A stretch of 8,419 nucleotides of DNA from Desulfobulbaceae bacterium. GTDB taxonomy: Bacteria > Desulfobacterota > Desulfobulbia > Desulfobulbales > Desulfobulbaceae. The stretch's first letter is position 1. Each line of letters opens with the position of its first letter. Below the pieces are notes generated by a model. The model had not been told where the DNA came from. It searched no databases and was given only the letters and a program-made list of their open reading frames with translations. This document shows positions 1 to 5,619 of this stretch, piece after piece. The stretch lies in NCBI GenBank assembly GCA_026986885.1, contig JALSNT010000512.1, forward strand, positions 1 to 8,419, in the 5' to 3' direction. The position numbers and the translations under genes are program-made.

Positions 1-170
1 TTGCCGGCATGCACTTGTTGAACTTCCTTGTCGGCGGCCTGCTGCTGCTCGGCAACATCTCCGACCATATCCGAGAGCATTTTTGTAAAATTTTTAGCGG
101 CTTGATCAACTTCGGTGTTTTTTGCCGTGGCTGGAGTTGCGGATAATTGAATACCCTGGATCGGCTGCAT
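1..170 (-). CDS. fliE: FliE, flagellar MS-ring/rod adaptor (N-terminal part only)
   Basis: FliE is a small protein joining the FliF MS ring to the FlgB end of the rod in the flagellar basal body. Only the first 56 codons are visible; the gene runs off the left edge, and the family is usually about 100 residues. The visible part has a short variable N-terminus (MQPIQGIQL) and then a helix with a FliE-like pattern (FTKMLSDMVGDVAEQQQAAD). The ATG at 168-170 is preceded on the minus strand by a GAGG ribosome-binding site about 8 bases upstream. It is the last visible gene of the TPR-flgB-flgC-fliE series, 63 bp after flgC. The gene order flgB-flgC-fliE is the common one in many bacteria, and this supports the call as much as the short sequence does. 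Confidence 0.9.
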   Translation of the reverse strand, partial: MQPIQGIQLSATPATAKNTEVDQAAKNFTKMLSDMVGDVAEQQQAADKEVQQVHAG

Positions 171-192
171 GAATTTTTCCTCTGTCAGGTGG

Positions 193-223
193 GGCTGCCT
201 GTAATATACAGGGCACGGCAGCC
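193..223 (-). other. Intercistronic stem-loop between flgC and fliE
   Basis: The 63-bp gap holds a nested inverted repeat. On the plus strand, CCTGTA (198-203) and TACAGG (207-212) are perfect arms around ATA. Directly outside them GGCTG (193-197) pairs with CAGCC (219-223), leaving a 6-base bulge (213-218). The total is about 11 paired bases. No run of T follows on the minus strand, so it does not look like a full intrinsic terminator. In the minus-strand transcript it would lie just upstream of the fliE ribosome-binding site. It may affect mRNA stability, processing or fliE translation. That role is inference. Confidence 0.55.
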
Positions 224-233
224 GCAATAAAGA

Positions 234-665
234 TTACCGGCCTATTTCAAGGGCCTTCAATGCCATACGTTTGGCAGATTTGACGATGGTGGTGTTGGCC
301 TCGTATGACCTGGTTGCCGACATCATGTCCGTCATCTCCTTGAGGACGTTGACATTGGGCATCGCCACATAACCGTCTTTATCCGCATCGGGATGAGAAG
401 GGTTGTACACACGCAGCGGCGGACTTTTGTCTTCAAGAATTTTTGTTACCTTGACACCGCTGAGCCCTTTGCCCATACTGTTTTGCAGATGATCGGCAAA
501 GGGAATGGGCGTCGCCTGAAAATAGACGGATTTCTTTCGGTATGGTCCGCCTTCCGGGGTAGAGGTAGTATCCACATTGGCGATGTTGGAACTGATTGTG
601 TCAAGCCTGGTCCGTTGTGCCTGCAGGCCGGATGCGGCAATTTTAAAGGTTGTAAAGATATCCAT
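234..665 (-). CDS. flgC: FlgC, flagellar proximal rod protein
   Basis: FlgC is one of the proximal rod proteins, exported by the flagellar type III system and assembled in the periplasm above FliE and FlgB. The 143-residue product is the usual length. It has the N-terminal rod/hook signature around residues 12-30 (SGLQAQRTRLDTISSNIAN). It also has the C-terminal helix typical of FlgC (MMSATRSYEANTTIVKSAK), which forms the coiled-coil partner of the N-terminus in axial proteins. The central part includes the usual GYVAMPNVNVLKEM stretch. The ATG has a GGAG site (671-674 on the plus strand) about 5 bases upstream. It lies 39 bp after flgB and 63 bp before fliE on the same strand, so it is very likely cotranscribed with them. 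Confidence 0.97.
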   Translation of the reverse strand: MDIFTTFKIAASGLQAQRTRLDTISSNIANVDTTSTPEGGPYRKKSVYFQATPIPFADHLQNSMGKGLSGVKVTKILEDKSPPLRVYNPSHPDADKDGYVAMPNVNVLKEMTDMMSATRSYEANTTIVKSAKRMALKALEIGR

Positions 666-704
666 AGTAACTCCGTGAACATTTTTTTATAAGGAATATG
701 CAAA

Positions 705-1118
705 TTACCTGCCATCATTTGCGGCGTAGCGGAGAATAGATAATTTTTTCCTCAGCATTGTGGCCGCTGCTTCATAAAGGATTTCGTTTTCCGAGAGTTT
801 GACCATTTCCTTGTCAACACTGACCGAGTTTTTATCCCCAATACCTGTCTTGTCTTTTTCTTCTATGACCCGACCCTGAATTTGGTCGATGTGAGCAGGG
901 GTTATGGCAATATGATTTTTTCTGGTTGTTACCGGCCGCAGGCCTCCTTCCTGCATGGCGCTTTTGAGTTGATCCTCAAATTCAAAGGAGACTGCCGAAT
1001 ATCCGGGTGTCTCCGCATTGGCAATATTTGAACTGATTATCTCCTGGTTGCGGGAACGGAGATCAAGCACCTTCTGCAGCAGATGCATGGTGGTGTCAAA
1101 TTGTTGAACAAAGGGCAT
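705..1118 (-). CDS. flgB: FlgB, flagellar proximal rod protein
   Basis: FlgB forms the lowest part of the flagellar rod, contacting FliE and FlgC. The 137-residue product is of normal length. Residues 30-40 read SNIANAETPGY, the hallmark of the flagellar rod family, and the next stretch (FEFEDQLKSAM) matches the FlgB pattern. The C-terminus (SENEILYEAAATMLRKKLSIL) is the conserved FlgB helix. The start is well defined: a strong GGAGGAG ribosome-binding site lies just upstream of the ATG at 1116-1118. It begins 27 bp after the TPR gene stop and is followed 39 bp later by flgC, in keeping with one operon. Confidence 0.97.
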   Translation of the reverse strand: MPFVQQFDTTMHLLQKVLDLRSRNQEIISSNIANAETPGYSAVSFEFEDQLKSAMQEGGLRPVTTRKNHIAITPAHIDQIQGRVIEEKDKTGIGDKNSVSVDKEMVKLSENEILYEAAATMLRKKLSILRYAANDGR

Positions 1119-1145
1119 CGCTTCTCCTCCTGTTATGACCGGGAA

Positions 1146-3605
1146 TTATTTTTTTTGATCGTCAGCCGGACTGTTGTTGATTCCAAGCTGCATGATTTTT
1201 ATCTCTTCCTCTGCCAGTTTTTTCCAACGAGCATCTTTTCCTTTTTCGGTCAGTTGCCGGAACCGGTTAAGGGCCTTCTCCCTTTTTCCTGTTTTTTCAT
1301 AGATTTCCGCCAGGCGAAACATGGCCTGGTCTTCATAGGCATCTTCCTGGGTCAATCGGGAAAATACAGGGATGGCTTTTGCAAATTGTTTAGCCTGGAA
1401 AAGTGATTCCGCCAGCAGGTAATCCCGCTCAGCCCCGGTCCAGGAGAGGCGTTTTTTATCGGTTAACAGAGTAATAACCTTTTGCCACCGGCCCTGGTTA
1501 AAAAATAATCGCGCGGCAGTTTTCTCGATGTCCGGGTTTGTTGGCCTGTGCGCTTCTTCCAGAAGTCGAAGTGCGGCTTTGGTGTCACCGGCTTTCTCCA
1601 GTGCCTTGACCCGCAGGAGGTAGACCTCCGCCCTGGCCGGGCTGTTGGGAAAACGGGAAAAATATTGATTGCCGTAATCTTCGACCAGATCAAATCTTCC
1701 GGTATTGTACAGCGCCTTGATCATGGGAACGTAAGCCTTTTCCTGTTCCCGGCCGGTGGCAACATTAAGGATATATTGATAAACCCTGCCGGCCCGGTCA
1801 TAGGCCCCAAGCTGTTCATAGGCGTGCGCCAGATCAAACAGCAACTCTGTCTCCAGCCAGCCGCGCGCAAAAAATCGTCGATTCTGTTTGGCAAGGACCA
1901 GGGCATCGACATATTTTCCTTTTTTAATCATCTCTTTGATAACAGATGGTAATTGGGAGATGATCAGGGCCTTTGTTTCGGTCGTCAGCAGGCCGTGCCG
2001 AAAATCGCGCAATATTTTCATGGCCAGGGTGATGCTTGTCTCCCGTTTGCCGGCAAGGGCATTAACCATGGCCTCCTTGACAAGGGCCTCTTCGCGAAGC
2101 TGTTTTCGATTGGCCTGCATGCCTATCTGTCCATAGGAGGATGCAGCCTGCTCAGGTGTCATTATTTTGCGGAGAAACTTGATGTCCGTCAGCTTGATCC
2201 CGGCCAGGTAGTCGCCCACGGAACCGGGAAAGGCGTTTCGGATCTGAGCAAATAACGGGATAATCTTTATCCATTTTTCTCCATTTTTCAGTCTGCTTAC
2301 AGCCAGCCTGAACATGGCTGTGGGCTGCAGTTCGTCTCCGCTGAGCAGCTTGACCAGCACCTGGTATTTTTTTACTGCATCCGCATAACGTTGATGGGTG
2401 TACAGGGTATCGCAAAACTGGGCCAGGGAACGGGAATGACTGTCTATCACCGTTGCTCTTTTATCAATCTTATCATAGGCGACCATGGCCTTGATGCTGT
2501 CTGCCGACAAATAATAGGTGTCTGCCTGGCGCAGCAGACGGAGGAGGTCGGCATCCTGCGGGTAGGCAATATCATCTCTTGATAATATTTTTTCGGCCTC
2601 TTTCACTCTGCCGGTTTCCAGGGACAGTTCGGCCGCAAAGATATTGAGCCGGGGGAGCAGGGGATTGTTGCTGTCTAAATATTTTTCAGATATGTATTTT
2701 TTAATATTTATGGCCGCAATGTAGGGGTCTTCATGCCGGGCAATTACATATACAAAGAGAATATCACCATAGACGGCAAGGGAGCTGTCCGGATAGGTGA
2801 GGGCGATCTGTTGCAGGAGTTTATACGGCTCTTCGTATTTGCCGGCGCGGACGAGGCATTCGCCATAGGTGAGCAGCAGCCGTTTGCGATAACTTTCATT
2901 TCCCTGGTCCTCCAGTTGGCTCTTGATGTTTTCCGCGATCTGCAACCATGCTTTTTGGCGGCTCAGCAGAACATTTTTTTCCCCTAACCAGTCGGGGACA
3001 GGTACCTTCGGCAGGATGGCGGCAGCCATGGGGAAGGGGGGCATGGTCAGGAGAAATCGTGGCCGGATGGAAACCGGAGATTCGTAACGTCTGATAAAGA
3101 GTTTCCAGTCGGTCCCATAAGTTGAGCCATATATGGGATTAGTAAAATCAATTTCCTGTCGATGAAGAAGAGTCACGCCATGCAGGCGGGAGGAAAGGTC
3201 AGGGTAGCGGGCCGAAAGAGGATTGCCCAATTGAATATTCAACATGATTGAACGGGTTTCCTCCATTTTTTTTAGTTGTACATGCTGCGGCGGATATCTG
3301 AAATAAAAAGACAGCAGCAGGCCTTTGCTCTGCTTCCTGGAGATCATTTTGACCATTTTGTCATCACCGACAAGAGGCTTAAATGACGTGGCGGCAATGG
3401 TGTCGGCAAGGAGCAGATCGACCCTTTTGCCCAGGGTATCAACTGTAACCTCAGGCAGAGCAGACAGGCGCAGAAAAATCTGCAGATTTCCGGTTGTCGA
3501 TGTTGTCGACACCTGACGCAGCAGGGAAGTTTCAGCCACAGCCTGTTGCAACGACAGGACAAGAAAAATAAATATCAGTGGCAGTATTTTGGCATATATT
3601 TTCAT
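1146..3605 (-). CDS. Secreted TPR-repeat protein heading the flgB-flgC-fliE cluster
   Basis: The product is 819 residues and I do not recognise a named family with certainty. It starts with a clear Sec signal peptide: MKIYAK, a hydrophobic stretch at about residues 7-19, and a likely AVA|E cleavage site after residue 24. Residues about 25-200 are beta-rich and AMIN-like in feel (LQIFLRLSALPEVTV, VDLLLADT). From about residue 210 to the end the protein is helical with many degenerate tetratricopeptide repeats, for example AHAYEQLGAYDRAGRVYQYI and LAEIYEKTGKREKALNRF. It is therefore probably periplasmic or outer-membrane attached. As first gene of the proximal-rod series, a role in flagellar assembly or a motor scaffold is likely. 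Its layout (signal peptide, beta domain, TPR array, about 800 residues) recalls Campylobacter PflA, but homology is not shown. No good ribosome-binding site precedes the ATG; the signal peptide supports this start. Confidence 0.85.
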   Translation of the reverse strand: MKIYAKILPLIFIFLVLSLQQAVAETSLLRQVSTTSTTGNLQIFLRLSALPEVTVDTLGKRVDLLLADTIAATSFKPLVGDDKMVKMISRKQSKGLLLSFYFRYPPQHVQLKKMEETRSIMLNIQLGNPLSARYPDLSSRLHGVTLLHRQEIDFTNPIYGSTYGTDWKLFIRRYESPVSIRPRFLLTMPPFPMAAAILPKVPVPDWLGEKNVLLSRQKAWLQIAENIKSQLEDQGNESYRKRLLLTYGECLVRAGKYEEPYKLLQQIALTYPDSSLAVYGDILFVYVIARHEDPYIAAINIKKYISEKYLDSNNPLLPRLNIFAAELSLETGRVKEAEKILSRDDIAYPQDADLLRLLRQADTYYLSADSIKAMVAYDKIDKRATVIDSHSRSLAQFCDTLYTHQRYADAVKKYQVLVKLLSGDELQPTAMFRLAVSRLKNGEKWIKIIPLFAQIRNAFPGSVGDYLAGIKLTDIKFLRKIMTPEQAASSYGQIGMQANRKQLREEALVKEAMVNALAGKRETSITLAMKILRDFRHGLLTTETKALIISQLPSVIKEMIKKGKYVDALVLAKQNRRFFARGWLETELLFDLAHAYEQLGAYDRAGRVYQYILNVATGREQEKAYVPMIKALYNTGRFDLVEDYGNQYFSRFPNSPARAEVYLLRVKALEKAGDTKAALRLLEEAHRPTNPDIEKTAARLFFNQGRWQKVITLLTDKKRLSWTGAERDYLLAESLFQAKQFAKAIPVFSRLTQEDAYEDQAMFRLAEIYEKTGKREKALNRFRQLTEKGKDARWKKLAEEEIKIMQLGINNSPADDQKK

Positions 3606-3640
3606 AGTGTTTGTTTGATTTTCAGTTTAACTGTTGTTCA

Positions 3641-3656
3641 AGCAATTAGTATTCCA
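3641..3656 (-). promoter_or_regulatory. Candidate sigma-54 promoter for the TPR-flgB-flgC-fliE series
   Basis: Read on the minus strand the site is TGGAATACTAATTGCT. Against the consensus TGGCACG-N4-TTGCW it keeps TGG, the A at position 5 and the whole TTGCT, with the exact 12-base GG-to-GC spacing. Transcription would start near 3630, leaving a leader of about 25 bases before the TPR start codon. Sigma-54 control of rod genes is common in polar-flagellated Proteobacteria and Desulfobacterota, and a sigma-54 activator gene lies at the right edge of this window. The CACG part of the -24 element is poor, so the call is moderate. Confidence 0.45.
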
Positions 3657-3853
3657 TACCGTCCTTGTATGTTTAACGTCTCGAAAGAATGCATTATTAT
3701 ATAAATGGTATCTATTGGTGTCCAGGGAGTGCGGCTGTTATTTCTGTGAGTCATTATTTTGGCATGGAGTGCTGAATCTTGAAGCGAAGGAAAAAAATAA
3801 TTTTTTTCCGGCAAAACTTGCTTTCGTCGGCATCAACTTGATAGAATGCTTTT

Positions 3854-3880
3854 TAAAGAAAACAGATTTATTCCGGATGA
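3854..3880 (+). promoter_or_regulatory. Weak sigma-28-like promoter candidate upstream of cheY
   Basis: TAAA at 3854-3857 is followed by exactly 15 bases and then CCGGATGA at 3873-3880. The spacing is that of FliA-type promoters (TAAA-N15-GCCGATAA), but the -10 half matches only 5 of 8 bases. It would give a leader of about 70 bases before cheY. It is the best flagellar-type promoter I can find for cheY, but it is weak. Confidence 0.2.
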
Positions 3881-3959
3881 ATTCCGGTTTGTGCGGAATA
3901 AGCGGAAGTATTGACACGATGACTTATTGAGTAAGCCCATATAAAATGGAGGAATTACC

Positions 3960-4331
3960 ATGGCAAAAAATGTATTACTCGTTGATGACTCAAGCACCAT
4001 GCGGAAAATCGTCAGTCGTTCTCTGCGCCAGGCTGGTCTTGATTTTGGCGATATCTATGAGGCAGGCGATGGTTTGGAAGCTCTGGAAGTATTGGAGAAG
4101 GAATCTGTGGATATTGTGCTGAGCGATATTAATATGCCCAATATGAACGGCATTGAATTTTTACGGGAAAAAAGCGGCCGTGACGGCATAAAAGACATTC
4201 CCGTGTTCATGATCTCAACGGAAACCGGCGATGACATTATTGGTGAAGCCAAAAGCCTTGGTGCGGTCGGCGCCCTTAAAAAACCGTTTACTCCCGATAA
4301 GGTCAATGAAGTGCTTGGCCCGTTCATGTAG
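3960..4331 (+). CDS. cheY: CheY-type single-domain response regulator
   Basis: This is a 123-residue stand-alone receiver domain. It would be phosphorylated by a CheA-type kinase and act on the flagellar switch or as a phosphate sink. The key residues are present: acidic pair D9-D10 (LLVDDSSTMRKI), phospho-acceptor D56 (LSDINMPNMNG), S86 at the Thr switch position and K108-P109 (KKPFT). The aromatic switch residue, Tyr106 in E. coli CheY, aligns with A105 here, which is unusual for a motor-binding CheY. The ATG has a GGAGG site about 7 bases upstream. It is followed by two CheX-type genes on the same strand, which suggests that its phosphate is removed by those products. Receiver identity is certain; its exact partner is inferred. 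Confidence 0.93.
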   Translation: MAKNVLLVDDSSTMRKIVSRSLRQAGLDFGDIYEAGDGLEALEVLEKESVDIVLSDINMPNMNGIEFLREKSGRDGIKDIPVFMISTETGDDIIGEAKSLGAVGALKKPFTPDKVNEVLGPFM

Positions 4332-4345
4332 GAAAAAAATCCTGG

Positions 4346-4402
4346 GTCGCGGGGGCGACAGCAAGTAAGGACCATTGTCTTGCCGGCGGTATAAGCCGCC
4401 GG
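4346..4402 (+). other. Two stem-loops between cheY and the first cheX
   Basis: The 95-bp gap after cheY has two inverted repeats. GTCGC (4346-4350) and GCGAC (4355-4359) flank GGGG. CCGGCGG (4383-4389) and CCGCCGG (4396-4402) flank a 6-base loop, TATAAG. Neither is followed by a T run, so neither looks like a standard intrinsic terminator. They sit between two same-strand genes and may set the cheY to cheX mRNA ratio by processing or partial termination. The second arm pair ends 12 bases before the cheX GGAGGG ribosome-binding site. Confidence 0.5.
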
Positions 4403-4426
4403 TGCATTGAATCCGGAGGGAGCGTA

Positions 4427-4894
4427 GTGGGGGATTTTTCTGATATAATTCCAAAAGTTGTTGATGCCACGGTGGAAATTTTCACCGGCATGGTCATGAT
4501 GGAAATCAGTCAGCAGGGTGAGCCCCTGGTGGAATTAGGCAACATCAAGGATTCCATCACCGGTATGGTCGGTCTTGCCGGTACCCATAAGGGCATGCTG
4601 GCCGTTCATTTTCCTAATTCCCTCGCCCTTGCCATCACCACCAGTTTTCTCGGCATGGATATTGAAGAGATCAACGAGGACGTTCAGGACGCCATTGGTG
4701 AGATTGCCAACATGCTCGGCGGCAATGTGAAAACCATACTTTCCGATAAGGGATACGATATCCAGCTCTCCCTGCCGTCGACCATCTCGGGCGAAGAGTA
4801 TACTTTTTTAGCCGATAAGGACCTGAAACAGGTCGTCATCCCCTTCAGCGCCCCGGCCGGTGATTTTTATGTTGAACTGGAACTGGAAGAATGA
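4427..4894 (+). CDS. cheX: CheX-type CheY-P phosphatase (first copy)
   Basis: CheX proteins are dimeric phosphatases that hydrolyse the aspartyl phosphate on CheY. The 155-residue product has the usual length. The catalytic signature is at D88-x3-E92-x2-N95 (DAIGEIANMLGGN), followed by P117, close to the CheC/CheX pattern D/S-x3-E-x2-N-x22-P. The sheet segments before and after (MLAVHFPNSLALAI, KQVVIPFSAPAGDFYVEL) match the family. The start is GTG, chosen because GGAGGG (4415-4420) lies 6 bases upstream and the reading begins with the helix seen in the next copy (IIPKVVDATVEIF). It follows cheY by 95 bp and precedes a paralogue by 102 bp, so cheY is its likely substrate. Confidence 0.9.
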   Translation: MGDFSDIIPKVVDATVEIFTGMVMMEISQQGEPLVELGNIKDSITGMVGLAGTHKGMLAVHFPNSLALAITTSFLGMDIEEINEDVQDAIGEIANMLGGNVKTILSDKGYDIQLSLPSTISGEEYTFLADKDLKQVVIPFSAPAGDFYVELELEE

Positions 4895-4933
4895 CGGTAT
4901 ATTTCCGGTTCTGAGTCCAGGGTAGCGGTCGGA

Positions 4934-4960
4934 TTATCGGTTTGGATCTCTATCCGTTTA
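4934..4960 (-). promoter_or_regulatory. Sigma-28-like motif pointing backwards, antisense to cheX
   Basis: Read on the minus strand, TAAA (4957-4960), exactly 15 bases, and ACCGATAA (4934-4941) give 7 of 8 matches to the FliA -10 and correct spacing. It lies in the gap between the two cheX copies. It would transcribe leftwards, antisense to the first cheX and cheY, where no convincing minus-strand gene exists. It may be a true antisense promoter or chance. Confidence 0.25.
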
Positions 4961-4996
4961 TTCATGAAAAAATAATACCACAGGGAAGTTCGCAAC

Positions 4997-5458
4997 GTGC
5001 CTCCTATAGAACGTTATATAATTGATGCCGTTTTGGAAGTTTTCGCGACCATGATCTTTATTGATATCAAATCCGGAGATTCCATGACCGGCCAGGAAGA
5101 TTCCATTGATTCCAATTTGACCAGCATGATCGGCCTGGCCGGTGATCTGCAGGGAGTCCTGGCCGTTCATTGTCCAAAAGATGCAGCTTTGGGGATAACC
5201 GGGGCCATGCTCGGCATGACTGTTGATGATATTAATGAAGATGTTCTGGATGCCATCGGTGAAATCGCCAATATGGTTGCCGGCGGTCTGAAGACCTCCC
5301 TGGCCGGTGATAATATTACCACCGAGCTGGCAATCCCGACCACTGTCCTTGGTAAGGCGGTTAGAACTTCCGGACAGGCAGGGGTTTCCAGGTTTATCCT
5401 TCCCTTTGCCACCCCGGTCGGGGATTTTGGTGTTGAACTGAAGTACGTTCTCCATTAG
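4997..5458 (+). CDS. CheX-type CheY-P phosphatase (second copy)
   Basis: The 153-residue product is a paralogue of the gene just upstream and very likely another CheX-type phosphatase. D85-x3-E89-x2-N92 (DAIGEIANMVAGG) and P114 are in place. It shares long near-identical stretches with the first copy, such as DINEDV.DAIGEIANM and the GDF.VEL end, while the N-terminal and beta-strand parts differ. The start is GTG at 4997. The frame has a stop at 4973, and the residues right after the GTG (PPIERYIIDAVLEVF) align with the first copy's N-terminal helix, so a later start would lose conserved sequence. AGGGAAG (4982-4988) serves as ribosome-binding site at a longish spacing. A terminator begins at its stop codon, so this probably ends the cheY transcript. 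Whether the copies act on different receivers cannot be told. Confidence 0.88.
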   Translation: MPPIERYIIDAVLEVFATMIFIDIKSGDSMTGQEDSIDSNLTSMIGLAGDLQGVLAVHCPKDAALGITGAMLGMTVDDINEDVLDAIGEIANMVAGGLKTSLAGDNITTELAIPTTVLGKAVRTSGQAGVSRFILPFATPVGDFGVELKYVLH

Positions 5459-5490
5459 GTTGCCGACGGGCGACCGGTTTTTTTTGTTTT
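5458..5490 (+). terminator. Intrinsic terminator after the second cheX
   Basis: A 7-bp stem, GGTTGCC (5458-5464) with GGCGACC (5469-5475) around GACG, contains one G-U pair. It is followed by GG and then T8-G-T6. It overlaps the last base of the cheX stop codon. This is a good rho-independent terminator, and it separates the cheY-cheX-cheX unit from the downstream fusion gene. Confidence 0.7.
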
Positions 5491-5512
5491 TTCTTTGGTA
5501 ATTGCCCGCTAA

Positions 5513-5540
5513 TAAAGATTTATCGCCAACGTGCCGATAG
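5513..5540 (+). promoter_or_regulatory. Candidate sigma-28 (FliA) promoter for the CheX-CheX fusion gene
   Basis: TAAAGATT starts at 5513 and GCCGATAG spans 5533-5540. Compared with TAAAGTTT-N11-GCCGATAA, each half matches 7 of 8 bases; the spacer is 12 instead of 11. It lies between the terminator and the 633-codon gene, on the right strand, and would give a leader of about 70 bases. FliA-type sigma factors drive late flagellar and chemotaxis genes, so the context fits. Confidence 0.55.
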
Positions 5541-5619
5541 GCAATGGGGATGCTTTTGTTTTTTCTCATTTTTTTATTCGGAACATACAACTTTATCCAT
5601 TTTCTTCATTTGATTATTA

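Larger units (their letters stand above)
3606..3959. other. Divergent intergenic region between the TPR gene and cheY
   Basis: This 354-bp AT-rich stretch separates the leftward flagellar series from the rightward chemotaxis genes, so it should carry both promoters. I see a sigma-54-like site on the minus strand (3641-3656) and a weak sigma-28-like site on the plus strand (3854-3880). A small inverted repeat, CCGGA-TGAAT-TCCGG, lies at 3873-3887. A GGAGG ribosome-binding site lies just before cheY. An open frame at 3634-3930 starts with TTG without a ribosome-binding site and is not convincing. I recognise no riboswitch or RNA gene here. Confidence 0.6.

Noticed and set aside
3760..3772. TGGCATGGAGTGC as a plus-strand sigma-54 promoter for cheY
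   Set aside because: The GG to GC distance is 10 instead of 12 bases; a second look-alike at 3810-3821 has the same fault.
3634..3930. 98-codon open frame in the divergent intergenic region, plus strand
   Set aside because: It starts with TTG, has no ribosome-binding site, an odd Cys/Phe-rich composition, and covers the expected promoter region.
3911..3945. TTGACA (3911-3916) with TATAAA (3940-3945) before cheY as a sigma-70 promoter
   Set aside because: The spacing is 23 bases, too long for a normal -35/-10 pair, and the -10 would sit almost at the ribosome-binding site.
4811..4818. GCCGATAA, a perfect FliA -10 inside the first cheX
   Set aside because: There is no TAAA at the needed distance upstream, and it lies within conserved coding sequence.
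4958..5590. 210-codon open frame antisense to the second cheX
   Set aside because: It lies wholly opposite a clear CheX gene and has the composition of a reverse-frame shadow.
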